Source: Comamonadaceae bacterium UBA2121 (GTDB lineage: Bacteria > Pseudomonadota > Gammaproteobacteria > Burkholderiales > Burkholderiaceae_C). Taken from it: a stretch of DNA of 64,000 bases. Made by a program: the position numbers and the translations under genes. Of this stretch, positions 43,914 to 53,164 are shown one piece after another. The stretch spans positions 1 to 64,000 of the forward strand of contig DCYB01000014.1 in the NCBI GenBank assembly GCA_002331385.1. The letters run 5' to 3'. The notes under the pieces were generated by a model. That model saw only the letters and a program-made list of their open reading frames with translations. It made no database searches and was not told the origin of the DNA. Numbering within the stretch: position 1 is the first letter of the stretch; every line of letters begins with the position of its first letter.

Positions 43914-44201
43914 TCAAGACGACAGCCTCGCGCCATCGATGGAACGCTGCTCCCCCGGTAAAGCACGGTGATTGACTTCCTCGGACGACATCGACAAGAG
44001 CATCGTCAAGCTGCCTGAAATCAAGAAAAACAGCCAGAACACGAAGAACGAGAAGGTGTACATCGCCTCTCTCGAATAGACCACCGGCTGCTCGAACCAA
44101 TCCAGCGCTAACGGGTCCACAAAGGCAAACACCACCATCTCCAGAATTCCTGCCATCAGGAATGCCGGCCAGACAATCCACATCCAACGCCGAGCCTTCA
44201 T
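43914..44201 (-). CDS. small membrane protein, 95 aa
   Basis: The start at 44201 follows GGGGAGAACGC. MKARRWMWIVWPAFLMAGI begins a first membrane span, and FSFFVFWLFFLISGSLTMLLS forms a second. The tail has VNHRALPGEQR. Its position between fnr and the cbb3 genes is suggestive of a link to low-oxygen respiration. I do not recognise a family. The upstream extension of the frame is not used. Confidence 0.65.
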   Translation of the reverse strand: MKARRWMWIVWPAFLMAGILEMVVFAFVDPLALDWFEQPVVYSREAMYTFSFFVFWLFFLISGSLTMLLSMSSEEVNHRALPGEQRSIDGARLSS

Positions 44202-44651
44202 TGCGTTCTCCCCATGTTGCACAGACGTCGAGGCCACAAGCACCTTGAAATGACCTCGCATCCGATCGGTCATAGGCCCCGGTGGATCCGGAATATCTGA
44301 CCGCTCAGCCGTCACCGACTCCGCCAAGGGCATTTCAACGCACCAGTCTCAACGTGGCGGATCTGAATCCTGCAGCCAACCGTTTTGCTATCGGTCACTG
44401 CGGGGCTCACCACAACCCGCTCGCAGATCACGTTAGCACTGCTTATTTCCGCTGTACAGAGTGCAAGCCCTGCAGAGACTGGTCTGACAGTCCGCCACAG
44501 CACGCGTGAAACGACCCTGCAAAAACAAAAAAGACTGGTGAAGTTGGCGCCTTGCGGGCCAGCTTCACCAGTCTTCCGAGATTCAAGCGATCAGGACGAC
44601 GCCGTTACACGGCAGTCCTTCCTGCGCGCATCAATAGCGACAAGAGCCAGT
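44202..44651. other. 450-bp intergenic region ending in the cco terminator
   Basis: No convincing gene is seen between the small membrane protein and ccoH. The part nearest ccoH contains the terminator at 44524-44575. The rest contains short frames without a ribosome site or family features, and presumably the promoter of the small membrane protein. Confidence 0.6.
44524..44575 (-). terminator. strong terminator of the cco operon
   Basis: A perfect 13-bp inverted repeat (AAGACTGGTGAAG at 44531-44543 with CTTCACCAGTCTT at 44563-44575), extended inside by GGC/GCC, is followed on the minus strand by TTTTTTG TTTTTG. It lies about 75 bp after the ccoH stop. Confidence 0.92.
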
Positions 44652-44969
44652 TCAATGCCCGGAGGGCACCGATTCCTCTGCAGGCTGTGCCGCGTGGTTA
44701 CGTCCCTGAACGGCCGGCATCATGCGGCGTGCAGCCTCTTTGCGGAGCGTCTCGTTGATGTTCAGGCCGCTCTGATAATAGTTCTCGTCCACCACCGGGT
44801 CAGGCGTGCGGATAGCCAACCATAGAGTGACGAATCCAGCGACGACCACAATGGCCGGGCCTGCGATGATCATCCAGACATGCGGATAGTGCCACCATGG
44901 CCCCGATTGCTCGGGAACCTGTTGGGCTGGGGACGGGTTGCCCGTTTCGACTGCAGATGTGGATGCCAT
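44652..44969 (-). CDS. ccoH: FixH/CcoH cytochrome oxidase assembly protein
   Basis: A 105-residue protein with one membrane span (HVWMIIAGPAIVVVAGFVTLW) and the conserved FixH motif DPVVDENYYQSGLNIN. CcoH helps assemble cbb3 oxidase. It follows ccoG by 142 bp and is the last gene before the terminator. It is shorter than some FixH proteins because the periplasmic domain is reduced. Confidence 0.85.
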   Translation of the reverse strand: MASTSAVETGNPSPAQQVPEQSGPWWHYPHVWMIIAGPAIVVVAGFVTLWLAIRTPDPVVDENYYQSGLNINETLRKEAARRMMPAVQGRNHAAQPAEESVPSGH

Positions 44970-45111
44970 TTGGTGTTTACCTCCGGAAGTCGAATCGCCG
45001 CTTTGGTTGGATGATTCCGACTATTTGATTGTGCTCCAAGCGCACGTTCCTGGGAACAATTCCCAACAAAAAAGCGCGTGATGCATGGCACCACGCGCGT
45101 TCAGACCACGG

Positions 45112-46557
45112 TCAGCGCGGCACCAGGAAGACGGACTTTTCCTCGATCTTGGCACTATCTTCGTCAGACGTTATTTCGAAGAACACCTGATGCGAACCCG
45201 AGGCTGCACTGCCATAGGGGATATGCAGTCGCACCGATACCCACTTGGATTCGGCAGGTCCGACCTCCACCACGGGTTCCGTGACCACTTCCAGCCCCTC
45301 CATGCCGTGCGCTGCAATGTGGTAGTGACGGGTGCTTTCCGTCGCGTTCATCAATTGCAGGCGATAGACGTTCTCCAGCTTGCCGCCCGCCACGATGCGC
45401 GAAAGCGCTGCACGGTCACGCACGACGTCCACCTTCAGAGGCGTGCGCGCCACCAGACTGACCATCATGGCAACGCACAATCCGATCAGCACGGAGCTGT
45501 ACAGCAGTACGCGGGGACGCAGTACACGCTTGAAAATCTGCATCTGCGTCAAACGTTGTGCAATACCGTTTTGCGTGCTGAAACGAACCAGACCACGGGG
45601 ATATTGCATCTTGTCCATCACGTTGTCGCAGGCGTCCACGCACAGGCCACAGCCAATGCACTCGTATTGCAGCCCCTTGCGAATGTCAATGCCAGTCGGA
45701 CAGACCTGCACACACAGGCTGCAATCAATACAGTCTCCCAGCCCCTTGGCCTTGTAGTCCACGGTCTTGGCGCGTGGCGCGCGAGGCTCACCGCGTTCTG
45801 CGTCGTATCCCACGATGAGCGTGTCCTTGTCGAACATGGCACTCTGGAATCGAGCGTAGGGGCACATGTATTTGCACACCTGCTCGCGCATGAATCCCGC
45901 GTTGCCATAGGTCGCAAAGCCGTAGAACAGCACCCAGAAAATCTGCCACGTGCCGTTGAATGCCAGCAGTTCAGCTCCCAACTGACGGATTGGCACGAAG
46001 TAACCGACGAACGTAAAGCCCGTCCACAAGGCCAACGCAATCCAGACGAACTGCTTGGTGACTTTCTTCCAGATTTTCTCGAACGTCCAGCCGCTACGGT
46101 CCAGGCGCATGCGCGCACTGCGATCGCCTTCGATCTTGTGCTCGATCCACATGAACAGTTCGGTATACACCGTCTGCGGACAAGCAAACCCGCACCACAG
46201 GCGCCCTGCCACCGCCGTGAACAGGAACAGCGACAAGGCCGAGATGATCAGCAGGCCGGTGAGGTAGATGAAGTCCTGCGGATAGAGCACCAGTCCGAAC
46301 AGATAGAAGCGACGCGCCCCCAAGTCGAACAGGACCATCTGCCGGTCACCCCACTGAAACCACGGCAGGCAGTAAAACAGCAGTTGCGTGAAGATCACCA
46401 ACAGCCAGCGCCAACGGGAGAAAACCCCCGAGATGGAGCGCGTGTAGACCTTCTTGTGCGCTTCGTAGAGCGAGACGCTTTCTATTTCATCGTCATTGGG
46501 AACTGGCGTGATGGGGATCACCCGTTCCTTGGATTTATCAACGTCTTCGGACGCCAT
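45112..46557 (-). CDS. ccoG: polyferredoxin CcoG (RdxA/FixG)
   Basis: A 481-residue membrane ferredoxin with about five spans. The N-terminal tract includes YPQDFIYLTGLLIISA and FACPQTVYTELFMW. Two 4Fe-4S motifs are CIDCSLCVQVCP and CIGCGLCVDAC. A C-terminal periplasmic Ig-like domain (FixG_C) follows. It is linked to cupric reduction during cbb3 assembly. A terminator-like hairpin separates it from ccoP. Confidence 0.95.
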   Translation of the reverse strand: MASEDVDKSKERVIPITPVPNDDEIESVSLYEAHKKVYTRSISGVFSRWRWLLVIFTQLLFYCLPWFQWGDRQMVLFDLGARRFYLFGLVLYPQDFIYLTGLLIISALSLFLFTAVAGRLWCGFACPQTVYTELFMWIEHKIEGDRSARMRLDRSGWTFEKIWKKVTKQFVWIALALWTGFTFVGYFVPIRQLGAELLAFNGTWQIFWVLFYGFATYGNAGFMREQVCKYMCPYARFQSAMFDKDTLIVGYDAERGEPRAPRAKTVDYKAKGLGDCIDCSLCVQVCPTGIDIRKGLQYECIGCGLCVDACDNVMDKMQYPRGLVRFSTQNGIAQRLTQMQIFKRVLRPRVLLYSSVLIGLCVAMMVSLVARTPLKVDVVRDRAALSRIVAGGKLENVYRLQLMNATESTRHYHIAAHGMEGLEVVTEPVVEVGPAESKWVSVRLHIPYGSAASGSHQVFFEITSDEDSAKIEEKSVFLVPR

Positions 46558-46589
46558 GTTGTGCTTTCCAATCTTCTAATCAAATTGCA

Positions 46590-46631
46590 CAAAAGAAAAC
46601 GCCGGCCTCCTCCTCACGGAGGCAAGCCGGC
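46590..46631 (-). terminator. hairpin with T-rich tail after ccoP
   Basis: GCCGGC at 46601-46606 pairs with 46626-46631, with an inner CCTCC/GGAGG stem, and is followed on the minus strand by GTTTTCTTTT. It may partly terminate ccoNOQP so that ccoG and ccoH are made at a lower level. Confidence 0.7.
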
Positions 46632-46649
46632 AGTCAATCATGCACCAAA

Positions 46650-47567
46650 TTAACGCGAAGCGACAGCGGGCTTGTTGGACAGGCCCCAGACGTACGCAGC
46701 AAGCACCTTGATCTGTTCAGGTGTGAGCTTGACCTTTTGCGCAGGCATTTCGTTCATCTTGCCGTTCACCACCATGTTCACGATCACATCTTCGCCATAG
46801 CCATGGAGCCAGATGTCATCGGTCAGGTTGGGCGCGCCAAGCAACTTGTTGCCCTTGCCATCCATGCCGTGGCAGGCAGCGCACACGGCAAACTTCTCTT
46901 TGCCCAAGCCCGCCTTGATCGAGTCATGGGGGCTGCCGGACAGGCTCAGCACGTACTGTGCAACGTTGCGCACGTCGTCCGCGGAACCCACTGCGGCAGC
47001 GATGGGAGCCATCACACCGACACGGCCGTCCTGAATGGTCTTGATGATTTCTTCAGGGGCACCACCATGCAGCCAGTCCGCATCAGCCAGGTTCGGGAAG
47101 CCCTTGCTACCGCGAGCGTCGGAGCCGTGGCACTGAGCGCAGTTGTTCATGAACAAGCGGTCGCCAATGGCCATGGCGGCAGGGTCACCTGCAATCTCCT
47201 CGACAGGCATGGCGTCAAAGCGGGCGTAGAGCGGTTGCACCGCCGTTGTCGCCTTGTCCACTTCCGCCTGGTATTCCTTGATCTGCGTCCAGTTCAGTTC
47301 ACCCTTGTAGGAGCCAAGGCCCGGGTAAGCCACCAGATAGGCGAGGGAGAAAACAATGGTGATGACGAACAACCACATCCACCAACGTGGCAGCGGGTTG
47401 TTCATCTCGGTCAGGTCGCCGTCCCAGACGTGCCCGGTGGTGTTGTCACTGGTGGACTGCACTTTCTTCTTCGCTGTCAGCACGAGAAGGAGCAGGCAAC
47501 CGATGACGCCGACCAGGCTAATGCCTGCCACGTAGATCGACCAGAAATTACTGGTGAAGTCACTCAT
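46650..47567 (-). CDS. ccoP: cbb3 oxidase subunit CcoP (dihaem cytochrome c)
   Basis: A 305-residue subunit with an N-terminal FixP region, membrane spans (about 10-32 and 62-81) and two c-type haem sites: CAQCH (143-147) and CAACH (229-233), with distal methionines in MAPIA and MNEMPAQ. It carries electrons to CcoO/CcoN. 29 bp after ccoQ. Confidence 0.96.
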   Translation of the reverse strand: MSDFTSNFWSIYVAGISLVGVIGCLLLLVLTAKKKVQSTSDNTTGHVWDGDLTEMNNPLPRWWMWLFVITIVFSLAYLVAYPGLGSYKGELNWTQIKEYQAEVDKATTAVQPLYARFDAMPVEEIAGDPAAMAIGDRLFMNNCAQCHGSDARGSKGFPNLADADWLHGGAPEEIIKTIQDGRVGVMAPIAAAVGSADDVRNVAQYVLSLSGSPHDSIKAGLGKEKFAVCAACHGMDGKGNKLLGAPNLTDDIWLHGYGEDVIVNMVVNGKMNEMPAQKVKLTPEQIKVLAAYVWGLSNKPAVASR

Positions 47568-47596
47568 GGGATATCTCTTTTTCTAGATAAGGACCA

Positions 47597-47734
47597 TCAG
47601 TCCTCAAGGAACGGGAGTTGTGCGGCTTCATCAAAGCGGTCCTTGTTCTTGCGGCGATATGCCCAGAACCAGATGCCCAGGAAGCTGATCAGCGATACCA
47701 CAGTGGCAAGGCTGCGCATGGTGGAAAGATCCAT
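47597..47734 (-). CDS. ccoQ: cbb3 oxidase subunit CcoQ, 45 aa
   Basis: A 45-residue protein behind a strong AAAGGAG site: MDLSTMRSLATVVSLISFLG, one membrane span, then the FWAYRRKNKDRFDEAA motif typical of CcoQ/FixQ and an acidic end PFLED. It stabilises the core complex. Sits between ccoO and ccoP. Small enough to be missed. Confidence 0.92.
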   Translation of the reverse strand: MDLSTMRSLATVVSLISFLGIWFWAYRRKNKDRFDEAAQLPFLED

Positions 47735-47749
47735 GTCTTGCTCCTTTGA

Positions 47750-48382
47750 TTACTTGAGCGCACGGCCCATGACTTGCAGATAAGCCACCAGAGCGTCCAT
47801 TTCGGTCTTGCCCTTGACTTGCTCGGCTGCACCCTGAATTTCTTCATCGGTGTACGGCACACCCACCATGCGCAGTGCGCGCATGCGCGGTGCGGCGATG
47901 GACGGGTCGATCACGTTCTTCTCCAGCCAGGGATAGGAAGGCATGTTCGACTCGGGCACCACGTCACGCGGATTGTTCAGGTGGATACGATGCCATTCGT
48001 CGCTGTACTTGCCGCCCACGCGGTGCAGGTCGGGACCTGTACGCTTGGAGCCCCACTGGAACGGATGGTCATACACGTATTCACCCGCGACAGAGTAGTG
48101 ACCGTAGCGCAGCGTCTCAGCGTGGAACGGACGAATCATCTGCGAGTGGCAGTTGTAGCAGCCTTCACGCACATACACGTCGCGTCCCATGAGTTGCACG
48201 GCCGTGTAGGGCTTGACGCCATCTACCGCCTGGGTCGTGGACTTCTGGAAGAACAGGGGAACGATTTCCACCAATCCGCCCATGGCGATGACCACCAGGA
48301 TCAACACGATCATGAGGAAGTTGTTGGTCTCGACCTTCTCGTGCGTAAAGCCCGAAGATGCCTTGTTATGAGTATCAGACAT
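47750..48382 (-). CDS. ccoO: cbb3 oxidase subunit CcoO (monohaem cytochrome c)
   Basis: A 210-residue membrane-anchored cytochrome c. A single N-terminal membrane span (about 22-46), the haem motif CYNCH at 75-79 in VREGCYNCHSQM, then FHAETLRYGHYS and GPDLHRVGGKYSDEWH, and SMPSYPWL-type ligand region. It accepts electrons from CcoP and passes them to CcoN. Starts 15 bp after ccoN. Confidence 0.96.
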   Translation of the reverse strand: MSDTHNKASSGFTHEKVETNNFLMIVLILVVIAMGGLVEIVPLFFQKSTTQAVDGVKPYTAVQLMGRDVYVREGCYNCHSQMIRPFHAETLRYGHYSVAGEYVYDHPFQWGSKRTGPDLHRVGGKYSDEWHRIHLNNPRDVVPESNMPSYPWLEKNVIDPSIAAPRMRALRMVGVPYTDEEIQGAAEQVKGKTEMDALVAYLQVMGRALK

Positions 48383-48397
48383 TCACTCTCTCCACTT

Positions 48398-49840
48398 TCA
48401 GGCGTGTGCGTTGGAAACTGCAGGAATGGCCACATTCGTGGAGCGACCGGAGATTGCAGTTATCCAGACGTTCCATGCCATGACCAGCATGCCACCGAGG
48501 TACAGCAGACCACCCAGCAGGCGGATTGCGTAGAACGGATAGGTTGCCTTGACGCTCTCCACAAAGGTGTAGGTGAGCGTTCCGTCAGCGTTGACAGCGC
48601 GCCACATCAGACCTTGCATCACACCAGCAATCCACATCGCAGCGATGTACAGCACGATGCCGATGGTGGACATCCAGAAGTGCAGCTCAATCGCCTTGGT
48701 CGAGTGCATCTTGGAGCCGCGGCCAAACAGGCGGGGCACCAGATAGTAGAGCGAACCCATGGTGATCAGACCCACCCAGCCCAGAGCGCCGGAGTGAACG
48801 TGGCCCACGGTCCAGTCGGTGTAGTGGCTCAGTGCGTTCACGGTCTTGATGGACATCATCGGACCTTCGAACGTGGACATGCCATAGAACGACAGCGAGA
48901 CGATCAGGAAACGCAGCACGGGGTCGTCACGCAGTTTGTGCCATGCGCCCGACAGCGTCATCATGCCGTTGATCATGCCGCCCCAGCTGGGAGCCAGCAG
49001 GATCAGCGAGAACACCATGCCCAGCGACTGGGTCCAGTCCGGCAAAGCCGTGTAGTGCAGGTGGTGAGGACCAGCCCACATGTAGGTGAAGATCAGTGCC
49101 CAGAAGTGCACGATGGAAAGGCGGTAGCTATAGACCGGTCGGCCCGCCTGCTTCGGCACAAAGTAGTACATCATGCCCAGGAAGCCTGTCGTCAGGAAGA
49201 AGCCCACGGCATTGTGACCATACCACCACTGCACCATGGCATCCTGCACGCCGGCGTAGGCCGAGTAGCTCTTCATCCAGCCAGCCGGGATCTCCGCGCT
49301 GTTGACGATGTGCAGCAGTGCCACCGCCAGAATGAACGCACCGTAGAACCAGTTGGCCACGTAGATGTGCTTCACCTTGCGCGTGCCGACCGTACCGAAG
49401 AACACGATGGCGTAGGAGACCCACACCGTGGCGATCATGATGTCGATCGGCCATTCGAGTTCAGCGTATTCCTTGCCGGTCGTAAAACCGAGTGGCAAGG
49501 AAATGGCGGCTGCCACGATCACCAGTTGCCAACCCCAGAAGGTGTAGGCAGCCAGAGGTCCACCGAACAGCCGTGTCTGGCAGGTTCGCTGAACGACGTA
49601 ATAGCTAGTAGCCATAAGTCCGCACCCACCAAACGCGAAAATCACCGCGTTGGTGTGTAACGGTCTCAATCGACCATAACTCAGCCACGGAATGCCGAAG
49701 TTGAGTTCTGGCCAGGTCAGTTGAGCGGCGATGATGACGCCGACCAACATACCAACCACCCCCCAAACGACGGCCATGATAGAAAACTGCCGCACTACAG
49801 TGTCGTTGTAGTGCTGAACACCTGCTTTTTGCGATTCCAT
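48398..49840 (-). CDS. ccoN: cbb3 oxidase catalytic subunit CcoN
   Basis: A 480-residue haem-copper oxidase subunit with 12 spans. Sections include LRPLHTNAVIFAFGGCG (low-spin haem His), WWYGHNAVGFFLT (copper site region), and HYTDWTVGHVHSGALGW. Start at 49840 is set by AGAGG 7 bases upstream, not the ATG further out. High-affinity terminal oxidase for low oxygen. An FNR box is centred about 60 bp upstream. Confidence 0.96.
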   Translation of the reverse strand: MESQKAGVQHYNDTVVRQFSIMAVVWGVVGMLVGVIIAAQLTWPELNFGIPWLSYGRLRPLHTNAVIFAFGGCGLMATSYYVVQRTCQTRLFGGPLAAYTFWGWQLVIVAAAISLPLGFTTGKEYAELEWPIDIMIATVWVSYAIVFFGTVGTRKVKHIYVANWFYGAFILAVALLHIVNSAEIPAGWMKSYSAYAGVQDAMVQWWYGHNAVGFFLTTGFLGMMYYFVPKQAGRPVYSYRLSIVHFWALIFTYMWAGPHHLHYTALPDWTQSLGMVFSLILLAPSWGGMINGMMTLSGAWHKLRDDPVLRFLIVSLSFYGMSTFEGPMMSIKTVNALSHYTDWTVGHVHSGALGWVGLITMGSLYYLVPRLFGRGSKMHSTKAIELHFWMSTIGIVLYIAAMWIAGVMQGLMWRAVNADGTLTYTFVESVKATYPFYAIRLLGGLLYLGGMLVMAWNVWITAISGRSTNVAIPAVSNAHA

Positions 49841-49893
49841 CGAGTACCTCTTATATTGCCGGGTCAGTTTCAAACATCGTGAAACATTCAGTT

Positions 49894-49907
49894 TTGACGA
49901 ACGTCAA
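49894..49907. promoter_or_regulatory. FNR box upstream of ccoN
   Basis: TTGACGAACGTCAA is a perfect palindrome of the FNR type. It overlaps the ccoS stop codon (49904-49906) and lies about 60 bp before the ccoN start, in the right place to drive ccoNOQP. Confidence 0.78.
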
Positions 49908-50041
49908 CCGTCTTTCAAAATTCGTTCTGCTTCTTGATCTATGTTCTCGAATTGCCCACGGTAAACCGCCCACCAAAGGCCGGCCAAAACGATGAGAACG
50001 AGCACTACGGAGAGTGGAATGAGCAAGTAAAGTACGTCCAT
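49904..50041 (-). CDS. ccoS: cbb3 oxidase assembly protein CcoS, 45 aa
   Basis: A 45-residue protein: MDVLYLLIPLSVVLVLIVLA spans the membrane, followed by WWAVYRGQFENIDQEAERI, the FixS/CcoS pattern. The ATG shares one base with the ccoI stop. CcoS helps insert haem and copper into CcoN. Its 3' end overlaps the ccoN FNR box. Confidence 0.9.
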   Translation of the reverse strand: MDVLYLLIPLSVVLVLIVLAGLWWAVYRGQFENIDQEAERILKDG

Positions 50042-52509
50042 CAGACTGACTCCGTGACGAGGGCGCGCGCCGCTGCATCGCTCCCCAGAGGTGTATAGGA
50101 AGCGGAGGCCGCGGGCACGACCACTTCGGACAATCCGGGCGCCCGGGCCAGTCGCGCAGCATTGAGCACGACCAGGAAAGAACTCGCCGCCATGCCCAAC
50201 CCGGCCAACCAGGCGGGCATGTAGCCAGCGATGGCCAGCGGCACGCCAAGGGCGTTGTAAATGGCAGCCCACAGCAGGTTCTGGCGCACTACCCGCATGG
50301 TCCGACGCGAAAGCAAGATGGCTTGCCACACCAGCTCAAGTTGCTCGCCCATGACGACAAAGTCGGAGCGCGCCTGCGCCAGTGGCACCGAACGACCAAA
50401 GGCAAAGGACACATTGGCACCGGCCAGCACAGGACCGTCGTTCAGGCCATCGCCCACCATGACCACGCTCCTGCCTTCGGCCTGCAATGCCTGCAGCCGA
50501 GACAATTTATCCTGAGGCGTGCAATCTCCGCGCGCTTGGGCAATAGCGGTTTGCGCGGCCACGCGTTCGACCACGCTCGCGTTGTCGCCCGACAAGAGCT
50601 CCACATGCATACCGTCGCGCACCAGCGCCGCGACGACCTCAGCCGACTCGGAGCGCACATCCTCCGAAAGCTGGAACCTGAGCAGCGCTAGACGCTGCCC
50701 GTCCGCTTCCAGCGAAAAAAATGCTTCCTGAACGGCATCTACATCCGGCTTTTCGCCGATGTGGATTGCAGAGCCCAGCCGGGCGGACAGCACGCGCCCC
50801 TCAAAGCGCGGATCCGCAAATTCCGCCTCCAGGCCAGCACCCGAGATTTCACGCAACTGGCGCGGCGCAGGCATGACGTCGCCTTCGCTTCCTGCATATT
50901 TCTGCACGGCACGCGATACCGGATGCAGCGAACTGGCAGCCATGGCAGACGCCAAGCCGATAAGTTGTGCACGGGTGAAGAAGGGGCAAGCGCCTTCCGA
51001 TGGCAACTCCTGCATGGCCAGAACCGACAATCCATCGCGCGTGAGCGTGCCGGTCTTGTCGAAAACAATGGTGTCCACCGACGCCAGCGATTCCAGCCCC
51101 TGCAGATTGCGCACCAGCACACCGTGGCGCGCCAACGTGCCCGCAGCGGTCAGCATCGACACCGGCGTCGCCAGCGACAGCGCGCAGGGGCAGGTGACGA
51201 TCAATACGGCCACAGCGATCATTGCCGCGTGACTCGGGCTGGTGGGCCACCACCAGAGCGCCGCCCCGCCGGCCGCCACAATGACAGCAATCAAGAATGG
51301 GCGCGCGACCTTGTCCGCCAATTGGGCCAGACGCGGCTTTTGCAGCGCTGCGCTCTCCATGAGCGCTACCACCTGGGCAAATCGCGTCGAATTGCCCAAT
51401 TGCTCCACGCGCATTTCCACCATGCCGCGCAGGTTGTAGCTGCCCGCCGATACATGGTCTCCCGCTCCCTTGGGCACCGGCTTGGACTCGCCGGTCAGCA
51501 AAGCCTCATCCGCCTGAGTCTGTCCGAGTGTGATGATTCCATCGGCTGGAAATGCCTCGCCCGGCAACACCCGAACCACGTCTCCGACTTTCAGGCGCCG
51601 CAGCGTGACGCGGGTGAATTCGCCCGTCGCCGCATCGCGGCGCTCCACGCTGTCCGGCAGGCGATTGGTAACCGCCTCCAGCGCACCCGCCGTGCGATTG
51701 CGCAGACGCAGCTCCAGCAGGCGACCCGACAGCAGGAAGAACACGAACATCGTGAGCGAGTCGTAATACACCTCGTGACCGAATGGCCCCTGAGGGTCGA
51801 ACGTGCCCAGCGTGCTGACGACAAAGGTGATCAACATGCCAAGGGCCACGGGCAAATCCATGCTCACCCGCCGCTCACGCACATCCTTCAGCGCACTGGA
51901 GAAAAACGGACCGCATGCGAACAGCACTACCGGCAGGCTGATGACCCACGAGGCCCAGCGCAGCAATTGCTCCATCTCGGCACTCAGATCGCCCGGTGCG
52001 GGGTTGTAGGCAGGCCACGCGTACATCATGACCTGCATCATGCAAAAGCCGGCGACCAGCCAACGCCACAAGGCACGGCGGCTCTCGCGCAGGCGCTGCT
52101 CGCGCAGCAAAGCGTCCATGGCAGGAAGGCAGCGGTAACCGGCACGCCCCACGGCAGCCATCCACTGGGACGGGAGCACCCGGGCAGGGTTCCACACCAC
52201 GCGCGCACGGCGCGCGGCAGCGCTGACATCCACCTCCAGCACGCCAGGTACTTGGCGCAGCGCATCTTCGATGGACAGCGCACAGGTTGCACAATGCATG
52301 CCATCCAGCACGACGAACGATTCCCAGAGCACTTCCCGGGCGTCTGCGCCTTCCGGCAGGGCGTTTTTTGGGCGACCAAACGCAGGCCACTCTTCCGGAT
52401 CGTCCAGCAACGAAACGCGCTCGTCCTGTTCCGGGACGGCGCACAGGGCGGACGCGTCAGAAGAAAAATCCGAAACTATGGCTTGGTTTCGGGAAGTGCC
52501 AGTTGACAT
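50041..52509 (-). CDS. ccoI: copper-translocating P-type ATPase CcoI (FixI)
   Basis: An 822-residue P1B ATPase for copper delivery to cbb3 oxidase. A heavy-metal domain has GMHCATC (C73, C76), preceded by an 60-residue N-terminal stretch. CPC in TCPCALSLATP (about 440), DKTGT (about 483), SSLHPVSR and GDGLNDGP are all present. The start may be 52509 or 52539; the nearer ATG keeps the FNR box outside the gene. It precedes ccoS and the structural genes. Confidence 0.93.
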   Translation of the reverse strand: MSTGTSRNQAIVSDFSSDASALCAVPEQDERVSLLDDPEEWPAFGRPKNALPEGADAREVLWESFVVLDGMHCATCALSIEDALRQVPGVLEVDVSAAARRARVVWNPARVLPSQWMAAVGRAGYRCLPAMDALLREQRLRESRRALWRWLVAGFCMMQVMMYAWPAYNPAPGDLSAEMEQLLRWASWVISLPVVLFACGPFFSSALKDVRERRVSMDLPVALGMLITFVVSTLGTFDPQGPFGHEVYYDSLTMFVFFLLSGRLLELRLRNRTAGALEAVTNRLPDSVERRDAATGEFTRVTLRRLKVGDVVRVLPGEAFPADGIITLGQTQADEALLTGESKPVPKGAGDHVSAGSYNLRGMVEMRVEQLGNSTRFAQVVALMESAALQKPRLAQLADKVARPFLIAVIVAAGGAALWWWPTSPSHAAMIAVAVLIVTCPCALSLATPVSMLTAAGTLARHGVLVRNLQGLESLASVDTIVFDKTGTLTRDGLSVLAMQELPSEGACPFFTRAQLIGLASAMAASSLHPVSRAVQKYAGSEGDVMPAPRQLREISGAGLEAEFADPRFEGRVLSARLGSAIHIGEKPDVDAVQEAFFSLEADGQRLALLRFQLSEDVRSESAEVVAALVRDGMHVELLSGDNASVVERVAAQTAIAQARGDCTPQDKLSRLQALQAEGRSVVMVGDGLNDGPVLAGANVSFAFGRSVPLAQARSDFVVMGEQLELVWQAILLSRRTMRVVRQNLLWAAIYNALGVPLAIAGYMPAWLAGLGMAASSFLVVLNAARLARAPGLSEVVVPAASASYTPLGSDAAARALVTESV

Positions 52510-52544
52510 AGGACTGAAGATAATTCCCCATGCCGGCATTCAAT

Positions 52545-52558
52545 TTGACATGAATCAA
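52545..52558. promoter_or_regulatory. FNR box between ccoI and uspA
   Basis: TTGACATGAATCAA is a very good FNR-type site (TTGAC-N4-ATCAA), placed 36 bp from the ccoI start and 127 bp from uspA, so it may serve both divergent genes. Confidence 0.78.
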
Positions 52559-52684
52559 GAGTTCGGGCTTCATAGGCCCCTATGCTTGATCTCAGAACAA
52601 GCTAACGACACATTCAATTCACTCATCTAACTTGATAGTCATTGAGGATTGAATCCCGGATTCGCACTACAAAAGGAGGTTCTC

Positions 52685-53128
52685 ATGTACAAACGCATTC
52701 TGATCGCCACTGACGGCTCCCCCCTGTCCGACAAGGCTGTGAAATCGGGTCTGGACCTGGCGTCCCTGTGCGGCGCATCCGTGGTCGCACTCAAGGTAGT
52801 GCCACGCTATCCCCGCAGCTATTTCGAAGGCAGCGCGCCACTCAACCGCGAGGACGTGAAGGAAGTGGAGCAGCGCTGGAGCGAGTCTGCCATGCAGGCG
52901 CTCGGCGAAATCAAAGACATGGGCGCCAAACGCGATGTGTCCGTGAAGGCCGTGGTCGCCAAGTCCGACCTGATCGCGGAATCCATCATCTCCACCGCCA
53001 CCAAGAACAATTGCGACGTCATCGTCATGGCATCGCACGGCCGCAAGGGTCTCAAGCGCGTGCTGCTGGGCAGCGAGACACAACACGTGCTGACGCACTC
53101 GCATATTCCGGTGTTGGTTCTGCGCTGA
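52685..53128 (+). CDS. uspA: universal stress protein UspA family
   Basis: A 147-residue Usp-fold protein. MYKRILIATDGSPLSDKAV at the start, and the ATP-binding pattern IVMASHGRKGLKRVLLGS with THSHIPVLVL at the end. A strong AAAAGGAGG site precedes it. Divergent from ccoI with an FNR box, as in other low-oxygen stress proteins. Confidence 0.92.
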   Translation: MYKRILIATDGSPLSDKAVKSGLDLASLCGASVVALKVVPRYPRSYFEGSAPLNREDVKEVEQRWSESAMQALGEIKDMGAKRDVSVKAVVAKSDLIAESIISTATKNNCDVIVMASHGRKGLKRVLLGSETQHVLTHSHIPVLVLR

Positions 53129-53164
53129 AGCGCGCCCTCACCTTCCGGCCTTGAACGGCCGAAG

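Noticed and set aside
47774..49660. 628-codon plus-strand frame opposite ccoO and ccoN
   Set aside because: Antisense to well-supported oxidase subunits; no motif or ribosome site.
50761..52506. 581-codon plus-strand frame opposite ccoI
   Set aside because: Shadow of the ATPase gene; all P-type ATPase motifs are on the minus strand.
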